The notes beneath the pieces are model-generated. The model ran no database searches, had not been told where the DNA came from, and saw only the letters and a list, made by a program, of their open reading frames with translations. The translations under genes were made by a program, and so were the position numbers. Source: Sinorhizobium terangae (GTDB lineage: Bacteria; Pseudomonadota; Alphaproteobacteria; Rhizobiales; Rhizobiaceae). Taken from it: 64,000 nucleotides of DNA. The stretch lies in assembly GCF_029714365.1 (NCBI RefSeq), contig NZ_CP121659.1, forward strand, positions 1,736,001 through 1,800,000, in the 5' to 3' direction. Positions within the stretch are counted from its first letter, which is position 1, and each line of letters opens with the position of its first letter. Positions 8,831-17,430 of this stretch are shown here, in pieces.

Positions 8831-8989
8831 TCAATCCTTTTCAGGCCTGCCGTCGCCATCGTCGAGGACACGCCAGGAGGCTCCGTCCAGGTCCTCGTAT
8901 TGCCCGCTCTTCAGCGCCCAGAGAAACGCTGCAAGGCCCAGCCCTCCGAGGAAGAGTGCGATCGGAATGAGATAGATGAGTGTGTTCAT
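8831..8989 (-). CDS. fixS: cbb3-type cytochrome oxidase assembly protein CcoS/FixS
   Basis: 52-residue inner-membrane peptide needed for cofactor insertion into cbb3 oxidase. It starts MNTLIYLIPIALFLGGLGLA, a single membrane span, followed by FLWALKSGQYEDLDG and then WRVLDD, the FixS/CcoS family signature. It was found by reading the minus strand and is too short for most gene tables. Its ATG overlaps the fixI stop (ATGA), so it is the last gene of fixGHIS and translationally coupled. Length and motif match the family. Confidence 0.95.
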   Translation of the reverse strand: MNTLIYLIPIALFLGGLGLAAFLWALKSGQYEDLDGASWRVLDDGDGRPEKD

Positions 8990-11268
8990 GGCACGCTCCT
9001 GACCGGCCGCAGCCCTGCCCCATGCGGCGCTGCCGGAGCCGTGGCCGTTCCAAGCCCCTTCAGCCGCAACGCATTGAAAACCACGATCAGCGATGAGGTC
9101 GACATGGCGACGGCGGCAACAAGCGGCGTCGCATAGCCGAAGATCGCAACCGGCACGGCGATGACGTTGTAACCGATCGCCAGCGCGAAATTTTGGCGGA
9201 TAAGCCGACCGGCGCGACGCGAGGTCTCGATGGCGAAGGGAACGGCGTCGAGGCCCTGATGCATGAAGACGAAATCCGCCGCCTGCCGGCCGACATCGGC
9301 CGCGGTCGCGGGCGCCATCGAGACGTGGGCCGCCCGCAGGGCCGGCGCATCGTTGATACCGTCGCCGACCATCAGGACCCTATGCCCCCCTTCGGCGGCA
9401 GCGGCGCAGGCCTCGACCTTGCCGCGCGGCGAAAGCTCGGCGCGCCATTTCGCGATGCCAAGCCTGCGGGCAAGTGCGGCGACGACCGGCTCGCGGTCGC
9501 CGGAAAGGATGCCGTTCGTAAGCCCCAGGCGAAAGAGGGCGTCGGCGCTTTCGCGAGCGGCAGGACGCAGCCGATCCTCGAAGCGGAAGCAGGCTAGCTC
9601 GCGGCCATCGAGCGACAGGATCGCTTCCGATTGGCCGTTCGCCGCACCCGCGTCGCCGCAGGCAAAGGCGCGACTGCCGAGCCGATAGACGCCGTCGCTT
9701 GTCCCCGCCTCGATGCCCGCACCCGGTATTTCGCGGATCTCGCCCACGAGCGGCTGCACCGCTGCCGTCGCCTCGTGCAGCGCTGTCGCAATCGGATGGC
9801 GCGAATGGAGAGCGATTGCGGCGGCAGTCGCGAGCGCGCCCGGATCGACCTCGCCCGCATTGACGAGTCGCGGCTCGCCCATGGTGAGCGTGCCGGTCTT
9901 GTCGAGCAGCACGGTGTCGATTTCGGAAAGGCGCTCCATTGCCGATCCGTCCTTGACCATGACGCCGCCCTGGAAGAGCCGGCCCGCGGCAACGACCTGA
10001 ACCACCGGCACCGCAAGGCCGAGTGCGCAGGGGCAAGTGATGATGAGAACCGCAACCGCGATCAGCATCGCATGGCGAACATCGCCCTCGATCAGCATCC
10101 AGCCGATGAAGGAAAGCAGCGCCAACAGGTGGACGGCCGGCGAATAATAGCGCGCCGCACGATCCGCAATTCGTCGATAACGCGCCCTGCCCCCTTCGGC
10201 CGCCTCCATCAATCCCATGATCTCGGCGAGGAAAGAATCGCGCGCCGCCGCCGTCGCCTCGAGCGTCAGCGGGCCGGTGAGATTGAGCGTGCCGGCCTGC
10301 ACGGTGTCGCCAGTGCTCACCGCGACCGGCGCGCTTTCGCCGTTGACGACCGAGCGATCGAGATCGCTCGCGCCGGAAAGCACGCGCCCGTCGACCGGGA
10401 TGCGCTCGCCGGCGGCAACGAGCAGGCGCTCGCCGGGCTTGATCTCATCGACCGGACGATAGTCGCGCGAGCCGTCAGGGTTGACGACCGTCGCGCCGCG
10501 CGGCGAGAGGCGCGCAAGGCCGCTGATCGCCGATCTAGCGCGCCCGCGCATCATGTGATCGAGCGTGCGGCCAATCAGCAGGAAGAAGAGCAGCGTCACC
10601 GAGGCGTCGAACCAGGCGTGCTCGCCATGGCCGATCGTCTCGTGGAGCGACATGCCGTAGGAAAGCGTCACAGCGAGCGCGATCGGCACATCCATATTGG
10701 TGTGGCCATGGCGAAGCGCATTCCAGGCCGACTGGTAGAAGAAACGTCCCGAATAGATCATTGCCGGCGCCGCTATCATCGCCGAGATCCAGTGAAACAG
10801 GTCGCGGGTCGCCGCATCAGCACCCGACCAGACGGAAACCGACAGCAGCATGATGTTGGTCGCCGCGAAGCCGGCAACGGCGACGGCACGGATTAGCTGC
10901 TTGAGCAAGACGTCGCCCTCCTCTACGCCGGCGGCGAAGAGATGCGCTTCGTAGCCGCAATCCCGGATGGCGCGCGCGATCTCGCGCGGGTCGCTGCGCC
11001 GGCCGGCGACCTCTTCTTTCCAGACGACAGAGACACGCCGCGACGAAAGATTGACGCGCGCCCTCTCGACGTCTGGCCTCTTGCGAAGGGCCCCTTCGAT
11101 AGTCGTGATACAGGCACCGCAGTGAACGCCCGGGGCGCTGAGTTCGGTCTGGCGCAGGCCGTCTCCGAGCGCGTGGCTCGCAAGCCACAGCTCTTCGGAT
11201 GGAGGTAGCCCCTGCCCGGGCCGATCGATGTCCAGTGCGCCTTCGACGCCCGCGGCACAGCAGCTCAT
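8986..11268 (-). CDS. fixI: Copper-transporting P1B-type ATPase FixI/CcoI
   Basis: 760-residue copper-exporting P-type ATPase that supplies copper for cbb3 oxidase assembly. An N-terminal Cys-rich segment (MSCCAAG) precedes a heavy-metal-associated domain with GVHCGACITTIEGAL near residue 50. Eight membrane spans follow, with the metal site CPC in TCPCALGLAVP, the phosphorylation motif DKTGTLTMGEP, and the hinge MVGDGINDAPALRAA. ATG at 11268 overlaps the fixH stop (ATGA) and follows GGGAGAG; the frame open to 11352 runs into fixH and is rejected. Part of the coupled fixGHIS operon. Confidence 0.97.
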   Translation of the reverse strand: MSCCAAGVEGALDIDRPGQGLPPSEELWLASHALGDGLRQTELSAPGVHCGACITTIEGALRKRPDVERARVNLSSRRVSVVWKEEVAGRRSDPREIARAIRDCGYEAHLFAAGVEEGDVLLKQLIRAVAVAGFAATNIMLLSVSVWSGADAATRDLFHWISAMIAAPAMIYSGRFFYQSAWNALRHGHTNMDVPIALAVTLSYGMSLHETIGHGEHAWFDASVTLLFFLLIGRTLDHMMRGRARSAISGLARLSPRGATVVNPDGSRDYRPVDEIKPGERLLVAAGERIPVDGRVLSGASDLDRSVVNGESAPVAVSTGDTVQAGTLNLTGPLTLEATAAARDSFLAEIMGLMEAAEGGRARYRRIADRAARYYSPAVHLLALLSFIGWMLIEGDVRHAMLIAVAVLIITCPCALGLAVPVVQVVAAGRLFQGGVMVKDGSAMERLSEIDTVLLDKTGTLTMGEPRLVNAGEVDPGALATAAAIALHSRHPIATALHEATAAVQPLVGEIREIPGAGIEAGTSDGVYRLGSRAFACGDAGAANGQSEAILSLDGRELACFRFEDRLRPAARESADALFRLGLTNGILSGDREPVVAALARRLGIAKWRAELSPRGKVEACAAAAEGGHRVLMVGDGINDAPALRAAHVSMAPATAADVGRQAADFVFMHQGLDAVPFAIETSRRAGRLIRQNFALAIGYNVIAVPVAIFGYATPLVAAVAMSTSSLIVVFNALRLKGLGTATAPAAPHGAGLRPVRSVP

Positions 11269-11759
11269 TTGCGCTCTCCCGGCACCATGAAGCGAATGGC
11301 CTGGCGATAGACGATTTCCTCGCCCGCCATTGCCGTCACGTCGGCGATCCACTGGCCGGGCTTGAGCGTCCGTACGGCGACAAAGGCGCCGGGAGCCTCA
11401 CGACCGAGTTCGACACGCACGTCCTCATGTTCTTCGACCGGACGTTTGAATACCGCGACGACCCTGTCGGCCGTCCGTTCCGCTTCGCCGTTGCGGGCCA
11501 AGGCATAGCGGATCGACCTCGGTTCGGCGGCGAGCGTACCTTCTATACCGCTTGCCGCGAAAGCCCGCGTCTTCGCCACCTTGCCGTTGAACTGCTGGCT
11601 GGCGATATAGGTGTTCTCGACGACAAGGCCGCTCCAGCTGCGGCTGGCGTTCCAGGCCATGATCAGGTTGATGGAAATGATGGTGCCGAAGAAAAGCCCC
11701 ATCACACCCAGCATGTGCCAACCGGTAAATCCCCGCGGAACCCGCTGTTCCCTAGTCAT
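11265..11759 (-). CDS. fixH: cbb3 oxidase assembly protein FixH/CcoH
   Basis: 164-residue membrane-anchored protein required for stable cbb3 oxidase assembly. A single span (GWHMLGVMGLFFGTIISINLIM) near residues 12-35 anchors a periplasmic domain with FNGKVAKTRAFAASGIEG, RIDY-type strands and a C-terminal half ending in VYRQAIRFMVPG. The N-terminal half matches the FixH family. Start overlaps the fixG stop and its stop overlaps fixI, showing tight coupling. Confidence 0.93.
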   Translation of the reverse strand: MTREQRVPRGFTGWHMLGVMGLFFGTIISINLIMAWNASRSWSGLVVENTYIASQQFNGKVAKTRAFAASGIEGTLAAEPRSIRYALARNGEAERTADRVVAVFKRPVEEHEDVRVELGREAPGAFVAVRTLKPGQWIADVTAMAGEEIVYRQAIRFMVPGERK

Positions 11760-13330
11760 CTTGCTACTCCAGGACGGTTGAAATTGGCCTCATAGACATC
11801 GCGTTCATGACTGGACGGGTCTTCGGCTGTCAGCATGAAGCCCTCTTCGGCCTCGGGGAGTTTTTCCAGCGGCAGCGTGACGAAAACCTTGAGGGCCGTG
11901 ACCTTGTCCGGATCGACGCCAACAGCGAAACGGCGACCATCGCCCGGCGCCTGTCCGGCGATCCGCATCGTTGCCGACGGCATGCCATCGAGCGTCAGAG
12001 TGATCGTGCGCTGTTCCGGTATCATGTTGAGAAGCTTGACCATGTAGCCGTTTCGCACGGAGCCGTCCGACTCGACTACGAATTGCGGATTGCGGTCGTG
12101 CAGCACGTTAAGCTCCAGTCGGTCACGCGACACCAGCGCGTAGACGAGGCCGATGCCGACCAGCGCCCAGACGCCGAAATAGAGAAGAACGCGCGGCCGG
12201 AAGATGATGCGCCAGTTGAAGTGGCGCACCTTGTCGACGAAGGCGCCGGTCGCGTCACGCACGCGGGTCGGGTCGATCGCCGTCGTACCGTTGTTTGTGG
12301 CGAGCGCCATGTTCGACGCGTAGTCGCTGAGCGTTGCGTAGGCGATCAGGCCGCGTTCGCGCCCGAGCTTGTCCATCACGCCGTCGCAGGCGTCGATGCA
12401 GAGCGCGCAGGTGATGCATTCAAGCTGCTGGCCATCGCGAATGTCGATGCCCATCGGGCAGACCGCGACGCAGGCGTTGCAATCGACGCAATCGCCAACC
12501 ACCTCACCCGCTGCTGCCGCCTTCTTGGCATGGCGCGAGCGCGGTTCGCCGCGCCAGTCGTTATAGGTGACGACGAGTGAACTCTCATCCAGCATCGCCG
12601 CCTGGATGCGCGGCCATGGGCACATGTAGGTGCAGACCTGCTCGCGCATCAGACCTCCGAACACGTAGGTCGTCGCCGTCAGGATCGCGACCGTGATGTA
12701 GGCGACCGGTGGCGCTTCCAGCATGACGAAGCTCTTCAGCAGCGAGGGCGCGTCGGCGAAATAGAAGATCCACGCGCCACCGGTGGCGATGCCGATCAGC
12801 AGCCATGCCGCGTGCTTGACGACGCGTTTCCAGATCTTGTCGAGTGTCCACGGTCCCGCGTCGAGGCGCATGCGCGCATTGCGGTCGCCCTCGATGAAGC
12901 GCTCGATCACAAGGAAAAGATCGACCCAGACCGTCTGCGGGCAGGTGTAGCCGCACCAGGCACGCCCGACGGCGGTGGTGACGAGGAAGAGGCCGAAGCC
13001 AGCCATGACGAGCAAACCGGCGACGAAGAAGAACTCCTGCGGCCAGATCTCGATGAAGAAGAAGTAGAAGCGACGGGCGGCAAGATCGACGAGCACGGCT
13101 TGGTCCGGCGCATGCGCACCCCGATCCCAACGGATCCACGGCGTCAGATAGTAGATACTTAGCGTGACCAGCATCACCAGCCACTTGAAGCGGCGGAAGC
13201 GGCCTTCGGCTCTCTTCGGAAAGATCTTGCGGCGCTTCTCGTAAAGCGGCTTGCGCATATGCGCGGCGTTGACCGGTTCGGCCTGGAGCCGTTCGACGGA
13301 CGCAGCTGTGGTGACGGGCTGGGGACGCAT
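11756..13330 (-). CDS. fixG: Cytochrome c oxidase accessory ferredoxin-like protein FixG/CcoG
   Basis: 524-residue polytopic membrane protein with two 4Fe-4S clusters, thought to reduce copper during cbb3 oxidase assembly. Spans include WLVMLVTLSIYYLTPWI, EFFFVAGLLVMAGFGLFLVT and later segments. Cluster motifs are CVDCNACVAVCPMGIDIR and CITCALCIDACD. The sequence RAWCGYTCPQTVWVDLF and LMREQVCTYMCPWPRIQAAM are family signatures. The C-terminal domain is immunoglobulin-like. It is first in fixGHIS and has its own FNR/FixK-type box 60 bases upstream. The ATG at 13330 has a weak ribosome binding site; a downstream start (MRKPLYEKRRK) is possible. Confidence 0.96.
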   Translation of the reverse strand: MRPQPVTTAASVERLQAEPVNAAHMRKPLYEKRRKIFPKRAEGRFRRFKWLVMLVTLSIYYLTPWIRWDRGAHAPDQAVLVDLAARRFYFFFIEIWPQEFFFVAGLLVMAGFGLFLVTTAVGRAWCGYTCPQTVWVDLFLVIERFIEGDRNARMRLDAGPWTLDKIWKRVVKHAAWLLIGIATGGAWIFYFADAPSLLKSFVMLEAPPVAYITVAILTATTYVFGGLMREQVCTYMCPWPRIQAAMLDESSLVVTYNDWRGEPRSRHAKKAAAAGEVVGDCVDCNACVAVCPMGIDIRDGQQLECITCALCIDACDGVMDKLGRERGLIAYATLSDYASNMALATNNGTTAIDPTRVRDATGAFVDKVRHFNWRIIFRPRVLLYFGVWALVGIGLVYALVSRDRLELNVLHDRNPQFVVESDGSVRNGYMVKLLNMIPEQRTITLTLDGMPSATMRIAGQAPGDGRRFAVGVDPDKVTALKVFVTLPLEKLPEAEEGFMLTAEDPSSHERDVYEANFNRPGVAR

Positions 13331-13389
13331 TGATGGGGATCCGAAATTGCTATTCCAGCCGCTTTTGCCGGATCTGTAGGGGCCGAGCC

Positions 13390-13403
13390 TTGATCTGCGT
13401 CAA
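13390..13403. promoter_or_regulatory. FNR/FixK-type anaerobox upstream of fixG
   Basis: TTGATCTGCGTCAA fits the TTGAY-N4-RTCAA consensus exactly. It lies 60 bases before the fixG start and 130 bases before the AraC-type gene, so it most likely activates fixGHIS under low oxygen through an FNR/FixK protein such as the one encoded at 28178-28915. Confidence 0.85.
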
Positions 13404-13532
13404 GTTTGCGCCCTATTGCCACACGGTGCGTCGAAACGTCCAAATCCGCGCACCCATCGCAGCTTGCCTGCACGCTTTGTGCCCGATTTCCGGTGTAAGA
13501 TTGGAGGAGCCTTGCACGACGGATCGCTTCGC

Positions 13533-14372
13533 ATGAAGGGAATCACGCAAGACCAGTCCGACTGTCCCAGCCTTGCCCAAAGCCGGGGCATCTATCGCGA
13601 GCAAGCGTCATCCGGCGCGCTGGCGGGCGACGTCAAGTGCTTCTGGACGCACCACCTGCCCGAGCCAGCGCGCGTCGCGGTGGTGCCGGATGGCTGCGTC
13701 GACATAATCTGGATTTCCGGCGGTCTTGCGGTTGTCGGGCCGGACAAGGTGGCGGCCTTTCCCCAACTCGTCGCCGGTGAAACCGTCGTCGGCGCTCGCT
13801 TCCGCATCGGTGCGGCCGCCTCCTGGCTGCGCACGCCGCTCGACGCGATCACCGGGAAGACCGTTGCGCTCGATGCTTTCTGGGGGCGCGTGGCGCGCGT
13901 GCTGGAGGCGCAGATTGCAGAAGCGGCAGATGCCGAGACCCGGATTGCCGTTCTCCGGGCGGCCCTGCAAAATCGGCTCCCTACGGTGAAACCGCCATCG
14001 CCCGAGATCGCCGCCTGTGTCTCGCTTCTCGAAAACGAAAGGATGAACTCAGTCGAGCCGATCCGCGCGCTCGTGGAAGAAACCGGAACCAGCGAGCGGA
14101 CGCTGCGTCGTCGCTGCCGCGAGCATTTCGGCTACGGCGCCAAGACGCTTGACCGCATCCTCCGGCTGCAGCGCTTTCTCGTCGCCTGTCGCGCCTCGCC
14201 GCAATCCACATTGGCGACGCTCGCACTCGATGCAGGTTATGCCGATCAGGCGCACCTCAACCGTGAGGCGAAGCAACTGACGTCGTTGACCCCCGGCGAT
14301 ATCCAGCAGCAGCTCGCGGACGTGATGCAGGACTTTAGAAAGAGCACGCAACCCATTTATCAGGAATGGTAG
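13533..14372 (+). CDS. AraC-family transcriptional regulator
   Basis: 279 residues. The C-terminal ~100 residues are an AraC DNA-binding domain: SERTLRRRCREHFGYGAKTL is the first recognition helix, and ATLALDAGYADQAHLNREAK with LTSLTPGDI the second. The N-terminal part (CFWTHHLPEPARVAVVPDGC, DIIWISGG, VGARFRIGAAASWL) resembles the DUF6597 domain often found in front of AraC domains. ATG at 13533 was used, but a TTG at 13512 sits right after GGAGGAG and could be the real start. It heads a plus-strand trio with the SRPBCC and VOC genes and may control them. The inducer is unknown. Confidence 0.85.
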   Translation: MKGITQDQSDCPSLAQSRGIYREQASSGALAGDVKCFWTHHLPEPARVAVVPDGCVDIIWISGGLAVVGPDKVAAFPQLVAGETVVGARFRIGAAASWLRTPLDAITGKTVALDAFWGRVARVLEAQIAEAADAETRIAVLRAALQNRLPTVKPPSPEIAACVSLLENERMNSVEPIRALVEETGTSERTLRRRCREHFGYGAKTLDRILRLQRFLVACRASPQSTLATLALDAGYADQAHLNREAKQLTSLTPGDIQQQLADVMQDFRKSTQPIYQEW

Positions 14373-14479
14373 ATCCTCTAGCCGCGCTCAGAGCAGCCGC
14401 GCATCCGACCGGCGTTGGCCGTTTCGTTCAAGACGGCAGCGCCGGGGCGTGGTAGCGATAGCGTCAAAGGGAGCAACGC

Positions 14480-14920
14480 ATGGCAACCATGGCCACCAGG
14501 ATCATACACACGTCGATCGCGCGCGACTGGCGCGAGGTCTATGCCTTCATGGCCGATCACGAGAAGATGCCGCTTTGGGCCTCAGGGCTTTCATCCGGGC
14601 TCTCCCGCGACGGCGACGACTGGATCGCGCCCGGTCCGCTTGGCAACGCACGCGTGCGCTTTGCGCCGGACAATGATTTCGGCGTCGTCGATCATCTGGT
14701 GACGCTCGAAAGCGGGCTCACGGTGCACAACGCTCTACGCGTCGTGCCGAACGGCGACGGCGCGGAGGTCATGTTCACCCTGCTCCGGCAGCCGGGCATG
14801 AGCGACGAGCAATTCGCCGACGATGCGGCATGGGTCGAAAAGGACCTCGCAGCGCTCAAGTCCATCATGGAATCCCACCAGGAACCCAGGCAACCCACAG
14901 AAAGAACGGCACACAAATGA
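14480..14920 (+). CDS. SRPBCC-family (START/Bet v1-like) protein
   Basis: 146 residues. The opening IIHTSIARDWREVYAFMADHEKMPLWASG and the alternating strands with GPLGNARVRFAPDNDFGVVDH fit the polyketide-cyclase/SRPBCC ligand-binding fold. The long C-terminal helix includes WVEKDLAALKSIME. It has AAAGGGAG before its ATG. Its stop overlaps the start of the next gene (ATGA), so it is co-translated with the VOC protein, a pairing typical of small detoxification or ligand-binding cassettes next to AraC regulators. The substrate is unknown. Confidence 0.8.
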   Translation: MATMATRIIHTSIARDWREVYAFMADHEKMPLWASGLSSGLSRDGDDWIAPGPLGNARVRFAPDNDFGVVDHLVTLESGLTVHNALRVVPNGDGAEVMFTLLRQPGMSDEQFADDAAWVEKDLAALKSIMESHQEPRQPTERTAHK

Positions 14921-15270
14921 GCAACAAGGACAACGATCGCCGTATCGACTATATCGAGTTCAACGTGGCAAGCATCGAAGCGAGCAAGGCCTTTTACGGC
15001 GGCGCCTTCGGCTGGACCTTCACAGACTTCGGCCCGGAATATTGCGAATTCGCCGACGGTCGCCTGACGGGCGGGTTCACGATACTTGGTCCCGTCCGAA
15101 GCGGCGGGCCGCTCGTCATCCTCTACGCCAACGATCTTGAGGACACGGTGCGAAGGGTCGAGGCGGCCGGCGGCAAGATCGTCAAGCCGATCTACTCCTT
15201 CCCCGGCGGCCGCCGCTTCCATTTCGCCGACCCGGACGGATACGAGCTCGCGGTCTGGTCGGCCCAGTAA
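14917..15270 (+). CDS. VOC-family (glyoxalase/dioxygenase superfamily) protein
   Basis: 117 residues, one vicinal-oxygen-chelate domain. The motif RRIDYIEFNVASIEASKAFYGGAFGW opens the first beta-alpha-beta-beta unit, and PGGRRFHFADPDGYELAVWSA closes the second. Possible metal ligands are Glu in the first strand, His near residue 105 and the final Glu, the usual VOC pattern. It is translationally coupled to the SRPBCC gene. Members include glyoxalases, dioxygenases and resistance proteins; which activity applies is not visible. Confidence 0.85.
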   Translation: MSNKDNDRRIDYIEFNVASIEASKAFYGGAFGWTFTDFGPEYCEFADGRLTGGFTILGPVRSGGPLVILYANDLEDTVRRVEAAGGKIVKPIYSFPGGRRFHFADPDGYELAVWSAQ

Positions 15271-15279
15271 GAGTGGCGG

Positions 15280-15366
15280 CTACTCGCCGAACCGGATGAA
15301 CAGCGCGCCGACGAGGCCGAAGACGACGATGCACTGTAGAATGAACATTGGCCACTCCGGTGACAT
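15280..15366 (-). CDS. Putative 28-residue single-span membrane peptide downstream of fixP
   Basis: A short minus-strand frame MSPEWPMFILQCIVVFGLVG... ending RFGE. Residues ~6-24 form one clear hydrophobic span, bounded by an acidic start and Arg/Glu end. AGGAG lies eight bases before the ATG, a near-ideal ribosome binding site. It starts 206 bases after the fixP stop on the same strand. Nothing else explains this stretch. Small single-span subunits are known in cbb3 oxidases and respiratory complexes, so an association is possible, but this is inference. No homologue was recognised. Confidence 0.5.
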   Translation of the reverse strand: MSPEWPMFILQCIVVFGLVGALFIRFGE

Positions 15367-15544
15367 CTCGATTTCTCCTCTCGAGCATCACTAAGGTACC
15401 GCCTTCCGGCGCATGGTCAGAACGCCCAGCCCCAGCGAGGTTCCCAATGATGATGAACCGAAGCCGCAACAATAGCGAGTCCAACCTCCGGGTGACCTTG
15501 ACGGCAAGCGGCCCCGCGCCCGTTTAAGACGCGAGGCCTCTTGC

Positions 15545-15565
15545 CCCTCTTCTCCCAAAAGAGGG
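15545..15565 (-). terminator. Possible hairpin after fixP
   Basis: CCCTCTT and AAGAGGG form a perfect 7-base stem with a 7-base loop, 8 bases after the fixP stop codon. There is no long T-run after it on the minus strand, so it may stabilise the transcript or end it inefficiently. Confidence 0.35.
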
Positions 15566-15572
15566 CCCCCCG

Positions 15573-16436
15573 CTATTCCCCGCCGCCAAGCGAGTGAACA
15601 AAGACCGCGAGTTGCTTGACTGTCGTATCGCCGATGCGAGGCAGCCAGGCGGGCATGACACCGTGCTTCGGTGCCTTCATCTGATTGATGATCGCCTGCT
15701 CGCCCTCGCCTTTCAGCCAGATGGCGTCGGCAAGATTGGGTGCGCCCATCTCGCGGCTGCCTTTCGCGTCGGCGCCGTGGCACGAAGCGCAATTATCGGC
15801 GAAGAGCTGCTTGCCCGGCTCGACCAGTTCCCGGTTCGACGGCGTGCCGGTGAGGCTCGCGACATAGGCCGCCGTCTGCTTCATCTGCTCGGGGTCGAGC
15901 ATTTCCGCAAAGGACGGCATCTCCGAGACCCGCGTCTCGCCGTCGGCGGAATGACGAATACCGTGCGCGATCGTCTGGTAGATCTCAGCCGGCTTTCCGC
16001 CCCAAAGCCAGTCGTCGTCGTTGAGGTTGGGGAAGCCCTGCCCACCGGCGGCACCCGAGCCATGGCACTGCGCACAGTTCACCTTGAAGGCGGAAGCGCC
16101 GGCCGAAACGGCGAACTGCTGCAATTGCGGATCGGCAATGATTTCGTCGAGCGACCTCGACGCGATCCGCTCCAGGTTGCCGGCCTGTGCCGCCTTGGCA
16201 TTGGCGAGCTCGACGCTGAACTCGGAGCGGCTCGAATAGCCGAGCACGCCCCGCGTGGCTTCGGTCAGCATCGGCCATGAAGGGTACGCGATTGCGTAGC
16301 CGATTGCCCAGATGATCGTCGCATAGAAGCTATAGACCCACCAGCGCGGCATTGGGTTGTTGAGCTCGCGAATGCCGTCCCACTCGTGACCGGTGGTTTC
16401 GACGCCGCTGATCTCGTCAATGTGCTTGTCCGCCAT
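15573..16436 (-). CDS. fixP: cbb3-type cytochrome c oxidase dihaem subunit FixP/CcoP
   Basis: 287-residue membrane-anchored dihaem cytochrome c that passes electrons to the oxidase core. A short cytoplasmic N-terminus (DGIRELNNPMPRWW, a CcoP signature) precedes one span (VYSFYATIIWAIGYAIAYP). Two periplasmic cytochrome c domains follow, with CAQCH near residue 121 and CASCH near 218, and axial Met candidates in VSEMPSF and HGVMPAWL. It lies 3 bases after fixQ, whose end contains its AAAGGAGGA ribosome binding site. Last subunit gene of fixNOQP. Confidence 0.97.
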   Translation of the reverse strand: MADKHIDEISGVETTGHEWDGIRELNNPMPRWWVYSFYATIIWAIGYAIAYPSWPMLTEATRGVLGYSSRSEFSVELANAKAAQAGNLERIASRSLDEIIADPQLQQFAVSAGASAFKVNCAQCHGSGAAGGQGFPNLNDDDWLWGGKPAEIYQTIAHGIRHSADGETRVSEMPSFAEMLDPEQMKQTAAYVASLTGTPSNRELVEPGKQLFADNCASCHGADAKGSREMGAPNLADAIWLKGEGEQAIINQMKAPKHGVMPAWLPRIGDTTVKQLAVFVHSLGGGE

Positions 16437-16439
16437 GGA

Positions 16440-16673
16440 TCAATCCTCCTTTCGAGCGGCATGAGGAAAAGTGTGCAGCGGTTTTCCGCCCGGGTGCCGC
16501 TCTGACTTCTCAGAGCCGATCACATCGTGATCGAAGGGGATGGAAGCGGCCCGCTCGGCGGCCTTCTTGGCGCCGGGCAGGAAGATAAAAGCGACGACGC
16601 CGAGGAAGAAGAGCATCATGGCAAGGAGGCCCCAGCTGTCGGCGAAGTGACGCATGAGCGTGTAGGTTTCCAT
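16440..16673 (-). CDS. fixQ: cbb3-type cytochrome oxidase small subunit FixQ/CcoQ
   Basis: 77-residue single-span subunit that stabilises cbb3 oxidase. The start METYTLMRHFADSWGLLAMM, followed by LFFLGVVAFIFLPGAKKAAE, is the family pattern: one membrane helix then a charged cytoplasmic tail. The tail (SIPFDHDVIGSEKSERHPGG) is somewhat longer than the shortest homologues. ATG at 16673 lies 13 bases after fixO; the frame extending to 16766 overlaps fixO and is rejected. Confidence 0.93.
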   Translation of the reverse strand: METYTLMRHFADSWGLLAMMLFFLGVVAFIFLPGAKKAAERAASIPFDHDVIGSEKSERHPGGKPLHTFPHAARKED

Positions 16674-16686
16674 GTCGGTTCCCTCC

Positions 16687-17418
16687 TCAACGATAGCCAG
16701 TGGTGTCGTCGTAGGTGGAGAAGTCGACGAGCGTGCCGAGCATCTGGAGATAGGCGATGAGCGCATCCATCTCCGTCAGCCTCTGCGCGTCACCGTCGAA
16801 ATCGCCGAGCTTGGCCTTCGGGTAGCGCGCCTCGATGCCGGACGTGTCGGCATTGGGATCGGCCTGCGCCTTGAGGTCTGCGGCCGCGTTGTCGATCATC
16901 TCGTCCGTGTAGGGGACGCCGACCGCCCTGTTGGCCTTGAGGTTCATGGCGACGTTCGTCACCTCGAGCGGCGTTTCCTTCAGGAAGGCGTAGCTCGGCA
17001 TGACCGATTCCGGCACCACCGAGCGCGGCTCGGTCATGTGCTGGACGTGCCATTCGTTGGAGTAGCGGTCGCCGACGCGGGCGAGGTCCGGCCCGGTGCG
17101 CTTCGAACCCCACTGGAACGGGTGGTCGTACATCGACTCCGCGGCGAGCGAGTAATGCCCGTAGCGTTCGACCTCGTCGCGGAACGGCCGGATCATCTGG
17201 CTGTGGCAGACATAGCAGCCTTCGCGCACATAGATGTCGCGTCCGGCAAGCTCCAGCGGCGAATAGGGCCGCATGCCTTCGACCTTCTCGATGGTGTTCT
17301 CGAGATAGAAGAGCGGCGCGATTTCCACGATTCCGCCGATCGAGACGACGAGCAGCGAACTGACCAGGAGGAGTGTGGCGTTGCGTTCGAGTATGGTGTG
17401 TTTGTCGAGAATGGACAT
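16687..17418 (-). CDS. fixO: cbb3-type cytochrome c oxidase monohaem subunit FixO/CcoO
   Basis: 243-residue membrane-anchored monohaem cytochrome c. One N-terminal span ([22 protein letters not shown]) is followed by the haem-binding motif [12 protein letters not shown] near residue 71. [30 protein letters not shown] is a CcoO hallmark, and the axial Met is probably in VMPSYAFL. The end [17 protein letters not shown] is also typical. It is 12 bases downstream of fixN with AGGAGGAC before the start. Confidence 0.97.
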   Translation of the reverse strand: MSILDKHTILERNATLLLVSSLLVVSIGGIVEIAPLFYLENTIEKVEGMRPYSPLELAGRDIYVREGCYVCHSQMIRPFRDEVERYGHYSLAAESMYDHPFQWGSKRTGPDLARVGDRYSNEWHVQHMTEPRSVVPESVMPSYAFLKETPLEVTNVAMNLKANRAVGVPYTDEMIDNAAADLKAQADPNADTSGIEARYPKAKLGDFDGDAQRLTEMDALIAYLQMLGTLVDFSTYDDTTGYR

Positions 17419-17430
17419 GGATCTGTCCTC

